Shown: positions 52,098 to 62,100, numbered from the stretch's first letter. The stretch is DNA of 64,000 nt from UBA1479 sp040221095 (GCA_040221095.1 JAVJVP010000015.1:248001-312000), one strand, 5' to 3'. The notes: generated by a model not told the origin, from the sequence alone. A program made the numbers and translations.

Positions 52098-53915
52098 TCA
52101 TTCGGCGGGAATCATGTCCCGCTGCGTTCCGTCGGCCGACGCGGGGCCCGGCACCCCGTCCGGATCCAGGGTCGGATCCAGACAGAGGATTTCCTCGAAC
52201 TCGTTGACGGCGTCGATCTCCATGCCCATGGCCACGTTGGTCACGCGCTCCAGGATGAATTCCAGAACCACGGGCACCTGGAATTCGGCCATCAAATCCT
52301 TGGCGCGGGCGAAGGCTTCCTTGAACTCGTTGGGGCTGCGCACGCGAACCGCCTTGCAGCCCAGGCCCTCGGCCACGGCGACATGGTCGACGCCGTAATT
52401 GCCCAGGTCGGGCGCGTTCACGTTCTCGAACGACAGTTGGACGTTGTAGTCCATGTCGAACCCGCGCTGGGCCTGGCGGATCAATCCCAGGTAGGAATTG
52501 TTCACCACCACATGGATGTAGGGCAGGTTGAACTGCGCACCGACGGCCAGTTCCTCGATCAGGAACTGGAAGTCGTAGTCGCCGGACACGGCGACGATTT
52601 CCTTGTCCGGGCAGGCCTTGCGCACGCCCAGCGCCGCCGGCAGGGTCCAGCCGAGCGGCCCGGCCTGGCCGGCGTTGATCCAGTTGCGCGCGCCGTTGAC
52701 CTTGAGGAACTGGGCGGCGGCGATCTGGCTCAACCCGATGGTGGTGACGTAGCAGACGTCGCGGCCGAAGGCTTCGGTCATTTCCTGATAGACGCGCTGC
52801 GGCTTCAGGGGCACGGCGTCGAAATGGGATTTGCGCTGCATCACTTCCTTGCGGTGGGCACATTCATCGGCCCAATCCGCACGGTCGGCCAGACGGCCGT
52901 CCTCCTTCAACTCGCGCGCCGCCTGCACGAACAGGGCCAGCGCCGCCCCGGCGTCGGACACGATGCCGTAATCCGGTTCGAACACGCGGCCGATCTGGGT
53001 CGGCTCGATATCCACATGCACGAAGGTCCGGCCACGGGTGTAGACGTCGATGGACCCCGTGTGCCGATTGGCCCAGCGGTTGCCGATGCCGAGCACGAAG
53101 TCGGAGCGCAGGAACGACTTGTTTCCGTAGCGGTGCGCCGTCTGCAGCCCGACCATGCCGGCCATCAGGGGATGGTCGTCGGCAATGGCGCCCCAGCCCA
53201 TCAGGGTCGGGATCACGGGGATGCCGGTCAGTTCCGCAAATTCGATCAGAAGGTCCTGGGCATCGGCGTTGATGATGCCGCCGCCGGCGACGATCACGGG
53301 CCGCTCGGCCGCGTTGAGCATGGCCACCGCCTTGTCGATCTGGCGGCGCGACGCCTTGGGCTTGAACGCCGGGAGGGGCTCATACATGTCGGCGTCGAAT
53401 TCGATTTCCGCCAGCTGCACGTCGATCGGCATGTCGATCAGCACCGGCCCCGGGCGGGACGAGCGCATCAGGTGAAACGCCTTCTGAAACACGCGCGGCA
53501 CCAGGGCCGGTTCGCGCACGGTGACCGCCCATTTGGTCACCGGCTTGGCGATGGATTCGATATCGACCGCCTGGAAATCTTCCTTGTACAGCTTGTCGCG
53601 GGGCGCTTGCCCGGTGATGCAGAGGATCGGGATGCTGTCGGCCTGGGCGGAATACAGGCCGGTGATCATGTCCGTGCCCGCCGGACCCGAGGTGCCGATG
53701 CAGACCCCGATGTTGCCCGCTTTGGCCCGGGTATAGCCCTCGGCCATGTGGGACGCGCCCTCGACATGGCGCGCCAGCACGTGATCGATGGAGCCACGCT
53801 TTTTCATCGCCGCGTAGAACGGGTTGATGGCCGCCCCCGGGACGCCAAAGGCGGCGTGAACACCCTCTTTCTCAAGTACCCGGATCGCTGCTTCCGCTGC
53901 CGTCATGCGTGCCAT
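52098..53915 (-). CDS. gcl: Glyoxylate carboligase (tartronate semialdehyde synthase)
   Basis: ThDP-dependent condensation of two glyoxylates to tartronate semialdehyde with CO2 release. 605 residues from ATG 53915 with SD GGGAGG; a GTG at 53924 lies upstream. It resembles acetolactate synthase but carries RHVEGASHMAEG where IlvB has RQEGGAVHAAEG, the Glu-to-Val change that marks Gcl. Central FAD-like domain and PP domain (GLSQIAAAQFLKVNG, QAGPLGWTLPAALGVRKA, SGDYDFQFLIEELAVGAQFNLPYIHVVVNNSYLGLIRQ) are intact. First gene of gcl-hyi-glxR-glcD, with an IclR-type regulator upstream on the same strand. Confidence 0.96.
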   Translation of the reverse strand: MARMTAAEAAIRVLEKEGVHAAFGVPGAAINPFYAAMKKRGSIDHVLARHVEGASHMAEGYTRAKAGNIGVCIGTSGPAGTDMITGLYSAQADSIPILCITGQAPRDKLYKEDFQAVDIESIAKPVTKWAVTVREPALVPRVFQKAFHLMRSSRPGPVLIDMPIDVQLAEIEFDADMYEPLPAFKPKASRRQIDKAVAMLNAAERPVIVAGGGIINADAQDLLIEFAELTGIPVIPTLMGWGAIADDHPLMAGMVGLQTAHRYGNKSFLRSDFVLGIGNRWANRHTGSIDVYTRGRTFVHVDIEPTQIGRVFEPDYGIVSDAGAALALFVQAARELKEDGRLADRADWADECAHRKEVMQRKSHFDAVPLKPQRVYQEMTEAFGRDVCYVTTIGLSQIAAAQFLKVNGARNWINAGQAGPLGWTLPAALGVRKACPDKEIVAVSGDYDFQFLIEELAVGAQFNLPYIHVVVNNSYLGLIRQAQRGFDMDYNVQLSFENVNAPDLGNYGVDHVAVAEGLGCKAVRVRSPNEFKEAFARAKDLMAEFQVPVVLEFILERVTNVAMGMEIDAVNEFEEILCLDPTLDPDGVPGPASADGTQRDMIPAE

Positions 53916-53979
53916 GGCCGTCACCTCCCTGCTAAGAACAGGCTTTAAGGGTGACAGTCAGACGGACCCTCGGCAACCA

Positions 53980-53999
53980 TTTTGGAAATTATTCCGTAT
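53980..53999. promoter_or_regulatory. Candidate IclR-type operator upstream of gcl
   Basis: TTTTGGAAATTATTCCGTAT, 65-84 bp upstream of the gcl start. It matches the site at 55058-55077 (upstream of the iclR-type gene) at 17 of 20 positions and has the palindromic core TGGAAAT-N-ATTCC. The gap between the gcl start and the regulator's stop (53916-54155) is strikingly AT-rich and holds this site and the next. Confidence 0.6.
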
Positions 54000-54052
54000 A
54001 TCGAGAATGTGTATTTTTTATATTTAATATCAATTATTTAATAAACATTCAA

Positions 54053-54072
54053 TTTTGGAAAAATACCATTTT
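54053..54072. promoter_or_regulatory. Second, weaker IclR-type site upstream of gcl
   Basis: TTTTGGAAAAATACCATTTT shares TTTTGGAAA with the site at 53980 and forms an imperfect palindrome. 73 bp further upstream, so it may cooperate with it. No gene overlaps. Confidence 0.35.
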
Positions 54073-54155
54073 ATGGCGCCATGCGAACGCCTGCTGCCGG
54101 CACCCGGCGCCGCGACAAAGTCTCATTATTAGGAAAGAGCGGCGGACGCCCTGGA

Positions 54156-54986
54156 TCAGGGTTCGCGGCTGCCGAGTTCGCTGGCGATGCTCTTGGCGGC
54201 GCGGGTCACGAGGTCCGCCAGGCCGGCGATCTTTTCGTCGGAAATACGCGCCGAGGGGCCGGAGACGGAGATCGCGGCGATCGGCTCGTCGTGCTCGTTG
54301 AACACGGCGGCGGCGATGCAGCGCAGACCCACGGCATGTTCTTCGTCGTCGATGGCATAGCCCTGGCGGCGGATCTGGCCGAGCGCGTCACGGAACCGCA
54401 CGGGCGTCGCCAGGGTCTTGTCCGTGACCTTGGACAGGCCGTGACGCTGCAGGATGCGGTTGACCTCTTCCTCGGACTGGTTGGCCAGCAGCGCCTTGCC
54501 GACGCCGGAGCAATGCATGGGCACGCGGGTGCCGGGGGCGCGGTAGGCGCGCATGGTCTCGCGGCTTTCGACCTGGGCCAGATAGATGACCTCGCCGTCA
54601 TCCTGAATCCCCAGTTTCACGGTTTCGCCCGTTTCCTCCATCAGCCGGCGCATGATCGGCCGCGCCATGACGACCAGATCGCGGGAGCGGATGAAGGCGT
54701 TGCCGATGACGAAGGCCTCGACCCCCACATGCCACAGGGCCGTCGCCTGATCGAAGCGCACGATGCGGTCGTGCTGCATGGTGGTCAGCAGGCGGTGCGT
54801 GGTCGACGGCGGCAGGACGACGGTCAGCGCCACGTCGGTCAGGGTCATGCCGTCGTCGGAGCGGGCCAGGGTCTTGAGAATGGAAATGGCGCGGGCGAGG
54901 GACTGAACCTGCCCGCCCGTATCTTCGCGCGACCGGGTGCGGGTGCGGCCCCGGGTCCGTGGGCGGGGGGTGGCGGTGTCGGCCAT
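54156..54986 (-). CDS. IclR-family transcriptional regulator
   Basis: 276 residues from ATG 54986 with AGGGAAG upstream; an upstream ATG at 55040 is less likely. Winged HTH at about 28-85 (VQSLARAISILKTLARSDDGMTLTDVALTVVLPPSTTHRLLTTMQ) and IclR effector domain at about 105-265 (EETGETVKLGIQDDGEVIYLAQVESRETMRAY, PMHCSGVGKALLANQ, CIAAAVFNEHDEPIAAISVSGP). The N-terminal 25 residues are Arg/Thr-rich. Its place beside gcl suggests an AllR-like repressor of glyoxylate use. The same operator motif lies in front of it (55058-55077) and of gcl. Confidence 0.9.
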   Translation of the reverse strand: MADTATPRPRTRGRTRTRSREDTGGQVQSLARAISILKTLARSDDGMTLTDVALTVVLPPSTTHRLLTTMQHDRIVRFDQATALWHVGVEAFVIGNAFIRSRDLVVMARPIMRRLMEETGETVKLGIQDDGEVIYLAQVESRETMRAYRAPGTRVPMHCSGVGKALLANQSEEEVNRILQRHGLSKVTDKTLATPVRFRDALGQIRRQGYAIDDEEHAVGLRCIAAAVFNEHDEPIAAISVSGPSARISDEKIAGLADLVTRAAKSIASELGSREP

Positions 54987-55057
54987 GTTTTTCTTCCCTG
55001 CGTTTCTTGGTTCACGGGTCCCGCGCCGCCCTGCATCCAACAGGACGCAATTTCACG

Positions 55058-55077
55058 ATGCGGAACCATTTCCAAAA
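55058..55077 (-). promoter_or_regulatory. IclR-type operator upstream of the regulator gene
   Basis: Minus strand TTTTGGAAATGGTTCCGCAT, 72-91 bp upstream of the regulator start. It aligns with TTTTGGAAATTATTCCGTAT at gcl. Suggests that one protein controls both genes and itself. Confidence 0.6.
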
Positions 55078-55101
55078 AAGTCGCGTTCCGGGGTCGAAAA
55101 G

Positions 55102-55926
55102 TCAAGACCGAATGCAGATGAATTCCACGGGAATGGCTCGGCCCTGCTCGACATTGCGGGCGGAATTGCGCATGCGCTCCAAGGCGTTTTCACGCAGAAT
55201 CACGAGCGGACTGAGGACCGGCGGCCCCTGGTCCTTGGTCCGTTCACGGGACGCCTGATTGTAGGCCAACGCCTTATCCGTGGAATCGTGAATTCCCTCC
55301 ACCTGGAACCCCGCGTCTTTCAGGATATCCGCCGTTTCCTCTGGCGTCGTCAGATGGCTGATCTCCGCCGTCATGGCCCAGGGCACGGGGTAGAGCACGT
55401 CGCCGCCTGGCCCTTGCGCGACCTCGCCGGCGACGAAGCGGGCCCCTGGTTTCAGCACCCTGGCGGCCTCGGCGAAAAAGCGCCGCTTGTCGGGCACGCT
55501 CATGGACACGTTCTGGGTATAGCCGGCGTCGAAGGCGGCGGCGTCGAATGGCAGGTTAAGCGCGTCGCCGACCCGGAATTCGGTCCTGTCGGACAGCCCG
55601 GTCATTTCCGCCAGCGTCTCCGCGACGGCGATGAATTCAGGGGTCAGGTCGATGCCGCTGACCCGTGCCCCCGCCGTGGCGGCAAGATAGCGCGCCGGCC
55701 CGCCGACGCCGCAGCCGATGTCGACGACATGGTGGTCCGGCTGGGGTTTCAGGCGGGCGATCATCTCGTCCGTGGCGGCGCGCCCGCGCCCGTGCAGATG
55801 GTCCATCGGCGCCAGATCCTGGGCCGTCAGACCGTCCAGGGCGATTCCCGCCTCGGCCAGCTTGGCCAGGATGGCGTCCATCAGGCTGCCGTGGGTGTAA
55901 TGGGCGGCGACTTTGTCTGCGGTCAT
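55102..55926 (-). CDS. SAM-dependent class I methyltransferase
   Basis: 274 residues. SAM-binding motif I VVDIGCGVGGPARYLAATAGARVSGIDLTPEF at about residues 68-98, then FRVGDALNLPFDAAAFDAGYTQNVSMSV and RFFAEAARVLKPGARFVAGEVAQ. The HYTHGSLMDAILAKL start and GCGVGGPARYLA are like sarcosine/dimethylglycine-type methyltransferases (Methyltransf_11). Substrate unknown. It ends 25 nt from the IclR-site upstream of the regulator and starts at ATG 55926; the rpmJ terminator lies just upstream. Confidence 0.85.
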   Translation of the reverse strand: MTADKVAAHYTHGSLMDAILAKLAEAGIALDGLTAQDLAPMDHLHGRGRAATDEMIARLKPQPDHHVVDIGCGVGGPARYLAATAGARVSGIDLTPEFIAVAETLAEMTGLSDRTEFRVGDALNLPFDAAAFDAGYTQNVSMSVPDKRRFFAEAARVLKPGARFVAGEVAQGPGGDVLYPVPWAMTAEISHLTTPEETADILKDAGFQVEGIHDSTDKALAYNQASRERTKDQGPPVLSPLVILRENALERMRNSARNVEQGRAIPVEFICIRS

Positions 55927-55961
55927 GGGTGTTCTTCAGTCTTGCCTAATGAAATGCGCAA

Positions 55962-55998
55962 CAAAAAACCGCGCTCCTGATTGCTCAGGTAAGCGCGG
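55962..55998 (-). terminator. Intrinsic terminator of rpmJ
   Basis: Minus strand CCGCGC-TTACCTGAGCAATCAGGA-GCGCGG followed by TTTTTT: a 6-bp outer stem with an inner CCTGA/TCAGG stem. It lies about 48 nt beyond the rpmJ stop and before the methyltransferase start. Confidence 0.88.
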
Positions 55999-56045
55999 CT
56001 GGATAGGGATCCAAGAGCACCTTTATGGGCGCTCCCTTGCCCGCC

Positions 56046-56171
56046 TTATCCTTGGCGGGCTTTGAAACGCGGATTCTTTTTATTGATCACGAAGACGCGA
56101 CCCTTGCGGCGCACGACGCGGCAATTCTTATCGCGCGTCTTGGCGGACTTAAGGGAATTCAAAACTTTCAT
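56046..56171 (-). CDS. rpmJ: 50S ribosomal protein L36
   Basis: 41 residues from ATG 56171: MKVLNSLKSAKTRDKNCRV followed by VRRKGRVFVINKKNPRFKARQG, the alphaproteobacterial L36 form. It lacks the CxxC...C/H zinc site of the other L36 type; only one Cys remains. Monocistronic: TTGACA promoter upstream at 56270 and its own terminator downstream. Highly basic and conserved, so confidence is high despite the small size. A longer reading of the frame to 56276 has no start support. Confidence 0.95.
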   Translation of the reverse strand: MKVLNSLKSAKTRDKNCRVVRRKGRVFVINKKNPRFKARQG

Positions 56172-56241
56172 CGGTCTCAAGCTCCGTATGCGGGCCACTC
56201 GAAGGGGCGGAAATCGGGTCCGGTCAGGCCGGAAGCGGCGG

Positions 56242-56270
56242 AAACTACCCAAACCACCCTGCCCTGTCAA
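56242..56270 (-). promoter_or_regulatory. Promoter of rpmJ
   Basis: Minus strand TTGACA (56270-56265), 17-nt spacer, TAGTTT (56247-56242), about 70 bp before the rpmJ ATG. The -35 is the exact consensus and the -10 is weaker, as is common in alphaproteobacteria. Confidence 0.6.
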
Positions 56271-56432
56271 CCGCAACCGGCCCGCTTTCCCGCCGGGGGC
56301 GCTTTATCCCCCTGGATGAAGCCTGTATAGATGGGCCTTGTATACAATAATCCGCCGCCATCCCGCCGTTTTCGGGCCCTTTCCCGCCCCGCCGGCGGCG
56401 GACCGCCGGCCCCCAGACCGAAAGCCCGCCCG

Positions 56433-57389
56433 ATGACCGCAGCCCCGGATTCCTCCGTCCCCGTCAAGGGACGCACCGATGCCGTCCGGGGAATTCTGTG
56501 GATGTTGCTGGCCAGCCTGTGCTTCGCCGGAATGCATGCGGTCATCAAAAAGGTCGCCCTGACCGGCATCCATCCCTTCGAAACCGCGTTTTTCCGCCTG
56601 CTGTTCGGCATGCTGCCGATCATCCCGTTCTTCGTGAAGGACGGCTTGAAGCCGCTGAAGACCAAACGCCTGGGCCTGCTGACCCTACGCGGCGTGCTCA
56701 ATTCGGCGGCCATGCTGTGCTATTTCTTCGCGCTGTCCATCGCCCCCCTGGCCCAGGTCACGGCGCTGGGCTTCTCCGCGCCCATCTTCGCCTCGGTCCT
56801 GGCGGTCCTGTTCCTCGGCGAGGTCATCCGCCTGCGCCGCTGGACGGCGATCCTGCTGGGATTCGCCGGCACCCTGGTCATCCTTCGCCCCGGCGTCATC
56901 GAGCTCGAACTGGGGGCCATGCTGGTCGTGATCTCGTCCCTCATCTGGGGAGCCTGCATGATCATCATCAAGCGTCTGAGCGCCACCGAATCCAGCGCCA
57001 CCATCACCGTCTACATGTCGTTGGTCATGATGCCGATCATCCTGGTGCCCGCGTCCTTCGTATGGTCCTGGCCTGGGCCGGAGCAATGGGTCCTGCTGAT
57101 CGGCCTCGGCATCCTGGGCGGCGGCGCGCAGCTGTCCATGGCCCAGGCCCTGAAGATGGCCGATACCCATGTCGTCGGGCCGGTCGATTTCGTGCGCCTG
57201 ATCTGGGTCACGGCGCTGGGCTACATCTTCTTCAACGAACTGCCCGACATGTTCGTGTGGATCGGCGGCGCCATGATTTTGGGGTCGACCGCCTATATCG
57301 CCTACCGCGAACACCGACTGGGCCGTCAGGCCGTCGTCCCCGGGCCGCCCGGAGCGCGAACCACCATCCCCCGAGAATCCGGAGACTGA
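56433..57389 (+). CDS. EamA/DMT-family transporter
   Basis: 318 residues from ATG 56433 (MTAAPDSS); a start at 56331 would add a Pro/Arg-rich tail. Ten predicted membrane segments in two EamA repeats: GILWMLLASLCFAGMHAVIKKVAL and FETAFFRLLFGMLPIIPFFV in the first half; LGAMLVVISSLIWGACMIIIKRLSATESSATITVYMSLVMMPIIL and ADTHVVGPVDFVRLIWVTALGYIFFNELPD in the second. Metabolite or drug exporter of unknown specificity. Next gene starts 5 nt after its stop, so probably one operon with the aminotransferase. Confidence 0.9.
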   Translation: MTAAPDSSVPVKGRTDAVRGILWMLLASLCFAGMHAVIKKVALTGIHPFETAFFRLLFGMLPIIPFFVKDGLKPLKTKRLGLLTLRGVLNSAAMLCYFFALSIAPLAQVTALGFSAPIFASVLAVLFLGEVIRLRRWTAILLGFAGTLVILRPGVIELELGAMLVVISSLIWGACMIIIKRLSATESSATITVYMSLVMMPIILVPASFVWSWPGPEQWVLLIGLGILGGGAQLSMAQALKMADTHVVGPVDFVRLIWVTALGYIFFNELPDMFVWIGGAMILGSTAYIAYREHRLGRQAVVPGPPGARTTIPRESGD

Positions 57390-57393
57390 CGCC

Positions 57394-58539
57394 ATGCCGA
57401 TGCTGACCGACCAGCGCCCCCTGTTCGACATCCCGTCCGATGTCGCCTGGTTCAACTGCGCCTCGCGCACGCCGCTGCTGAAGGCCAGCCAGACGGCGGG
57501 ACAAGCCGGGATCGCCACCCGGGCGCAACCCTGGACCATGGATTCGGCAAAGCTTCACAGTCAGGCGGAACATATCCGCGCCCTGGTCGCCGGGCTGATC
57601 GGCGCCCGGGCCGGCGACATCGCGATCCAGCCCTCGGCCAGTTACGGGCTGGCCACGGCGGCCACGAATCTTGCCGTCGCGCGCGGGCAGAGCATCATCG
57701 TGCTGGAAGACCAGTTCCCGTCCAACGTCTTCGTGTGGATGCAAAAGGCGGAACAGGCGGGGGCTCGCGTGGTCACCGTGCCGCGCCCGGACGACGCCGA
57801 CTGGACAGCGGCCGTGCTTGAGCGGCTGGACGGCGACACGGCGGTCGCAGCATTACCGCCCTGTCATTGGATCGACGGCACCGTGATCGACCTGGAGGCC
57901 GTGGGCGCGCGGTGCCGGGAGGTCGGCGCGGCCCTGGTCGTCGACGCCACGCAATGGATCGGCGCCGCCCCCTTCGACATCGCCCGCGTGCGCCCGGATT
58001 TTCTGGTGATTGCCGCCTACAAATGGCTGTTCTGCCCGCACGGCATGTCGTTCCTCTACGCCGCCGCCCCGCATCAGCAGGGGATCGCCTTGGAACATCA
58101 CGACTACAACCACCCGGCCACGGGGGCGAGCATCGAAGGCTCCCTGGTCTACGACCCGGACATGTCGCCGGGTGCGCGCCGCTACGACGTGGGCCAGACC
58201 TACAATCCGGTGCTGCTGCCGATGGCGGAAGCTGCTCTCGTGCAGGTCACGGCCTGGACCCCCGAAGCGATCCAGGACACCCTAGTCCCGATCACCGACG
58301 CCGTCATCGCCGCCGCGCGGGACATGGGCTATTCAACCGCCCCCGCCGGGCGCGGGGTCGCCCATATCACGTCCCTCGGCAAGGACAGCCTGCCGCCGGA
58401 TGGCATGATCGCGGCGCTGGCGGCCAAGGGCGTGCACGCGTCGCTGCGCGGCGGTCGCCTGCGCCTGGCCCCGCATGTCCATGTTTCGGAAGATGACGTT
58501 CAGCGCCTGATCGCGGCGCTGCGGGATGCCTGGCCCTAA
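57394..58539 (+). CDS. Class V aminotransferase family PLP enzyme
   Basis: 381 residues: FNCASRTPLLKASQTAG at the start (substrate loop), PSASYGLATAATNLAV, PPCHWIDGTVIDLEAVGARCREVGAALVVDATQWIGA (PLP ring stacking Asp), and the Schiff-base Lys in DFLVIAAYKWLFCPHGMSFLY. Resembles cysteine desulfurase/isopenicillin epimerase-like members used in amino-sugar or amino-acid metabolism; substrate unknown. 5 nt after the EamA gene, so a transporter-enzyme pair. Its stop overlaps the convergent receiver gene stop by 4 nt. Confidence 0.87.
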   Translation: MPMLTDQRPLFDIPSDVAWFNCASRTPLLKASQTAGQAGIATRAQPWTMDSAKLHSQAEHIRALVAGLIGARAGDIAIQPSASYGLATAATNLAVARGQSIIVLEDQFPSNVFVWMQKAEQAGARVVTVPRPDDADWTAAVLERLDGDTAVAALPPCHWIDGTVIDLEAVGARCREVGAALVVDATQWIGAAPFDIARVRPDFLVIAAYKWLFCPHGMSFLYAAAPHQQGIALEHHDYNHPATGASIEGSLVYDPDMSPGARRYDVGQTYNPVLLPMAEAALVQVTAWTPEAIQDTLVPITDAVIAAARDMGYSTAPAGRGVAHITSLGKDSLPPDGMIAALAAKGVHASLRGGRLRLAPHVHVSEDDVQRLIAALRDAWP

Positions 58540-58907
58540 GCCCCGCCCGCCAAGGCTTTGTTGACGCTGTCGATCAGGCGGTCCATTTCGATCGGCTTGG
58601 TTTCATAGGCGGCCGCACCCGCGGCGAAGGCTTCGTCGTGATCGGCGGAGGTGTCGTGCGCTGAAAGCGCGATCACGGGAATATCTTTGACGTTGTCGAT
58701 TTTTTTCAGCCGCCGGATGACCTCGAAACCGGTCATCTTGGGCATGCTCATGTCGCACAGGATCAGGTCCGGCGGCTGATCGCCGACCGCGGCCAACCCG
58801 GCCTCGCCATCGGCGGCAATGCGCACGTCATGTCCCTCACCCGACAGCACGAGTTCGAGAAAGTTCTGAAAAAAGTCGTCATCCTCAATGACAAGGATCG
58901 CGGCCAT
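58536..58907 (-). CDS. Single-domain response regulator
   Basis: 123 residues consisting only of a receiver domain. Phosphoacceptor D52 (LILCDMSMPKMTGFEV), acidic residues E8-D9-D10, S82 (IALSAHD), and K104 (AAYETKPIEMDRLI). No output domain. CheY/DivK-like stand-alone receivers relay phosphate in multi-step pathways. It lies next to the large hybrid kinase (59109 onward, divergent) and is a likely partner. ATG 58907. Confidence 0.9.
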   Translation of the reverse strand: MAAILVIEDDDFFQNFLELVLSGEGHDVRIAADGEAGLAAVGDQPPDLILCDMSMPKMTGFEVIRRLKKIDNVKDIPVIALSAHDTSADHDEAFAAGAAAYETKPIEMDRLIDSVNKALAGGA

Positions 58908-59108
58908 AATGTTCTCCCGACGTCCGTGCCGTGGCGGTAACCGTGGCGAAAGTTTCCAAGTTGAGGGCAGATTAACGTCATTCCACTCGGGCGTCCATCG
59001 GCCCGCCGTTCGCCACGCCGGACCATGCCATCCGATTGATCTATCGAACATTCGGTCAATTTCTGCTTTTATCCTAGGGCTTGGAACCCGCCCCGGCGGG
59101 CGGGATGC

Positions 59109-62100
59109 ATGCAAGGGACGGAACGCGACGTGCCCCAGCAAAACATCGGAACCATCAAGACCGTACAGCGCAATGTGCTGCGCTATTCCCTGGCCGGCGC
59201 CGTTCTGATCGCGGCCCTGACGGCGGTTTTCATCATGGTTCCGATGCACAACCAGCTGCGCGACGCCTCATACACCCACCTGGGGCAGATCACGGATTCG
59301 AAGGCCGAGGCGATCGTCCAGATCCTCAACCGGGCAAAAAGCGTGGCCGCGCAGGTTTCCAGCCGGTCACGGGCCCGCGAATTGCTCAGCCAATATTCCT
59401 CCGGCCTCATCAACCGATACCTGTTCGAGGAAGAGACCGGGGCGAATTTCACCTCTTCCATGAATGCTTCGGATGAAATCGTCGGCATCACCCGCGCCGA
59501 CGTCAGCGGCAAGGTCGTATTCGCCGCCGGCGCCGAAGTGCCGCGGGACGCATGGCCGAATGGATGGGAAGATGCTCTTGATCCGATTATCGCGGGGCTC
59601 GTCCCCCTGCACGATTCCCATTACCTGGTGATCAGTTCTCCCATTCTCCAGGACGATGGGCGGCGCGTCGGCACGGACATCATTACGTTCTCGCTCGGGC
59701 GCCTGCTGCATCTGTTTTCCGGACATTCGGGTTTGGGTCGAACCGGACAGGCCTATCTGAAATTCGGAACGGGCGAAAATTTGAATGTCATGTCCCTGGC
59801 CGATGGCCGTCTGCTGTCCGACGTGGCCGAAGTCGCCCCACCCAAAACGTTCGATATGATGATGCGCACGGCGCGCAGCAAACTGGAAACATCCTTCTTC
59901 CACAACACGGATCACACCTATGCCCATGTTTCGGTCGGCCAGGATTGGGTTCTGATCCTGCGCCAGGACGAAGATGAAATTTTCGGGGAACTGAACAACA
60001 GCCTGGTCTACGCCGGGGTCGGCGTGCTGGGCCTTGTTCTTCTGGGCATGAGCGGCCTGTTCCTGTTGCTGAGCCCCCTGACCGACCGCGTGGAAAAGCT
60101 GTCGGGCACAATGGAAACCCAATTTCAACTGGCACTCGACAACATCCCCAATGGTCTTTGCATGTTCGACGAAGATCTGCGGATCGTCGCCTTCAACCGC
60201 GGATACCAGGATATTTTCGGGTTCGACGAGGCTTTCCTGCAACCGGGCGTCACACGGCGCGAAGCCTTCATGCACCTGTACGACAAGGGCGCGCTTGGCG
60301 ATATCCAGAATCCCGAAGAAACGATTACGTCGCGTGAAGTTCAATTGCGCGAAGGCCGCAACTCCCTCGAACAACATCTTTCCGACGGCCGGGTGATCGA
60401 CGTTCGCTTCGGCGACTGGACCGACGGCTATATCGTCGCCGTTTACACCGACATCACCGAACGCAAGCGGGCGGAGCAGGCCCTGGTCGATCACCGCGCC
60501 GAGTTGCAGGCCGTGATCGACGCGGTACCGGCCCTGATCAACGTGAAGGACACGGCCGGCCGCTACATAATGTCCAACCGCTACCACCGGAAATTCCTGG
60601 GCCTTACCGAACAGGATATCCGCGGCAAAACGTCCGATATCATCAGCCGCGAACATGCCGAGGCAATGTCCAAGCTGGATCGCCAGCTCATTGAAACCGG
60701 CCAGGCGATCCCGTTCTTTGATTTCGAGTTGAAGAACAAGGACGGTGATGTCCGTCAGGCGATCTGCACCAAGGTTCCGCTCATGGGCGCGGACGGGCGC
60801 GTCGAGGCCGTCATCACCACCACGGTCGACATCACCGATCGCCGGATCGCCGAGGAACGCCTGGAAGAAAGCGAGGCACGGTTCCGCCAGATTCTCGATG
60901 AAAGCCCCATCGCCATCACCATCATCGACCGGGATACGGGTGAACGGCTGTTCGGCAATCCGCGCCTGGCGGCGATGCTCGGCGCCGATGGCCTGGATAC
61001 GGTATTGAATCGCGACATGGCGCAATCTTTCGTCGATCCGGCACAGTACGAAGAAGCGCGCGAAATTTTTGACCGGGAAGGACGCCTCGACAATTTCGAG
61101 GCCGAACGCTACCGCCTGGACCGCAAGACCAAATGGTGGTCCCTGGTGACCTGGCGGCCGATCAGTTTCGAAGGACACCGCGCGCAGATCGCCTGGACCC
61201 TGGACATCACCAAACGCAAAATGGCGGAACAGCAGATCGCCCTGCAATCGGCGATCCTGCGGATGACTCTGGACAGCATGCCGAGCGGCCTTTGCGTATT
61301 CGACGAGAACATGAACTACGTCACCTTCAATCGCCAGTTCTCGGAAGTCTGGGGCCTGGAACCGGATCAGGTGCAGGTCGGCACCAGCGCCTGGGAAACG
61401 GCATATCTCCTCGCCGGGCGCGGCGACTTCGGCGACGTGCATCGCAACCGATCCGTGGTCGAGCGGATCAGCGCCGTCCGCGAAGGCGATCTCAGCAGCG
61501 AGGTTGCGCTGGCCGACGGGCGCGTCGTCTACGCCCGCTATGGCGAGTGGTACAACGGATACCTGGTCGGCGTGTTCGATGACGTGACGGCGCAGAAGAC
61601 CGCGCAGACAATTCTTGAGGAAACGCAGGCGCGCCTGACCGCGATTACGGAGAACGTTCCCATCATGCTGGCGCTCAAGGGGCTGGACGGCCGCTTCCTC
61701 AACGCCAATACGATCTTCGCCGAATGGCACAATACGACCGTCGACGCTCTGGTCGGCAAGACCGTCCACGATCTCGTCCCCAACAAGGAGCGCGCGGACG
61801 AAGTCAGCGCCCTTGAACGAAAGGTGGTTGAAAGCGGTGAGGTTGTTATCCTGGAGGCCGAATCCGTCCTGCACGGCGCCCAGAACGGCCGCCCCACCAT
61901 CTACCGCCTGATGAAATTTCCCGTGCGCGACCGTGACGGTACGATCACTGGTGTCGGCACGGCCATGACCGACATCACCGAGCAGAAGGAGGCGGAACGC
62001 GAACTTGCCCACCAGAAGGCGATCCTGGAAACCACCTTGGAGACCATGGACCAGGGCATCACCATGTTCGACGAAAAGCTCAACGTCATTACCGCCAACT

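Noticed and set aside
54000..54075. TTAA-rich stretch tested as a CtrA site
   Set aside because: TTAA units are spaced by 10 bp or mismatched, not 7; better explained by the IclR-type sites there.
56062..56319. Plus-strand small reading over rpmJ
   Set aside because: Antisense to the certain L36 gene.
59367..62012. 881-residue minus-strand reading antisense to the hybrid kinase
   Set aside because: Mirror of third-position GC bias; the plus-strand PAS and kinase motifs are intact.
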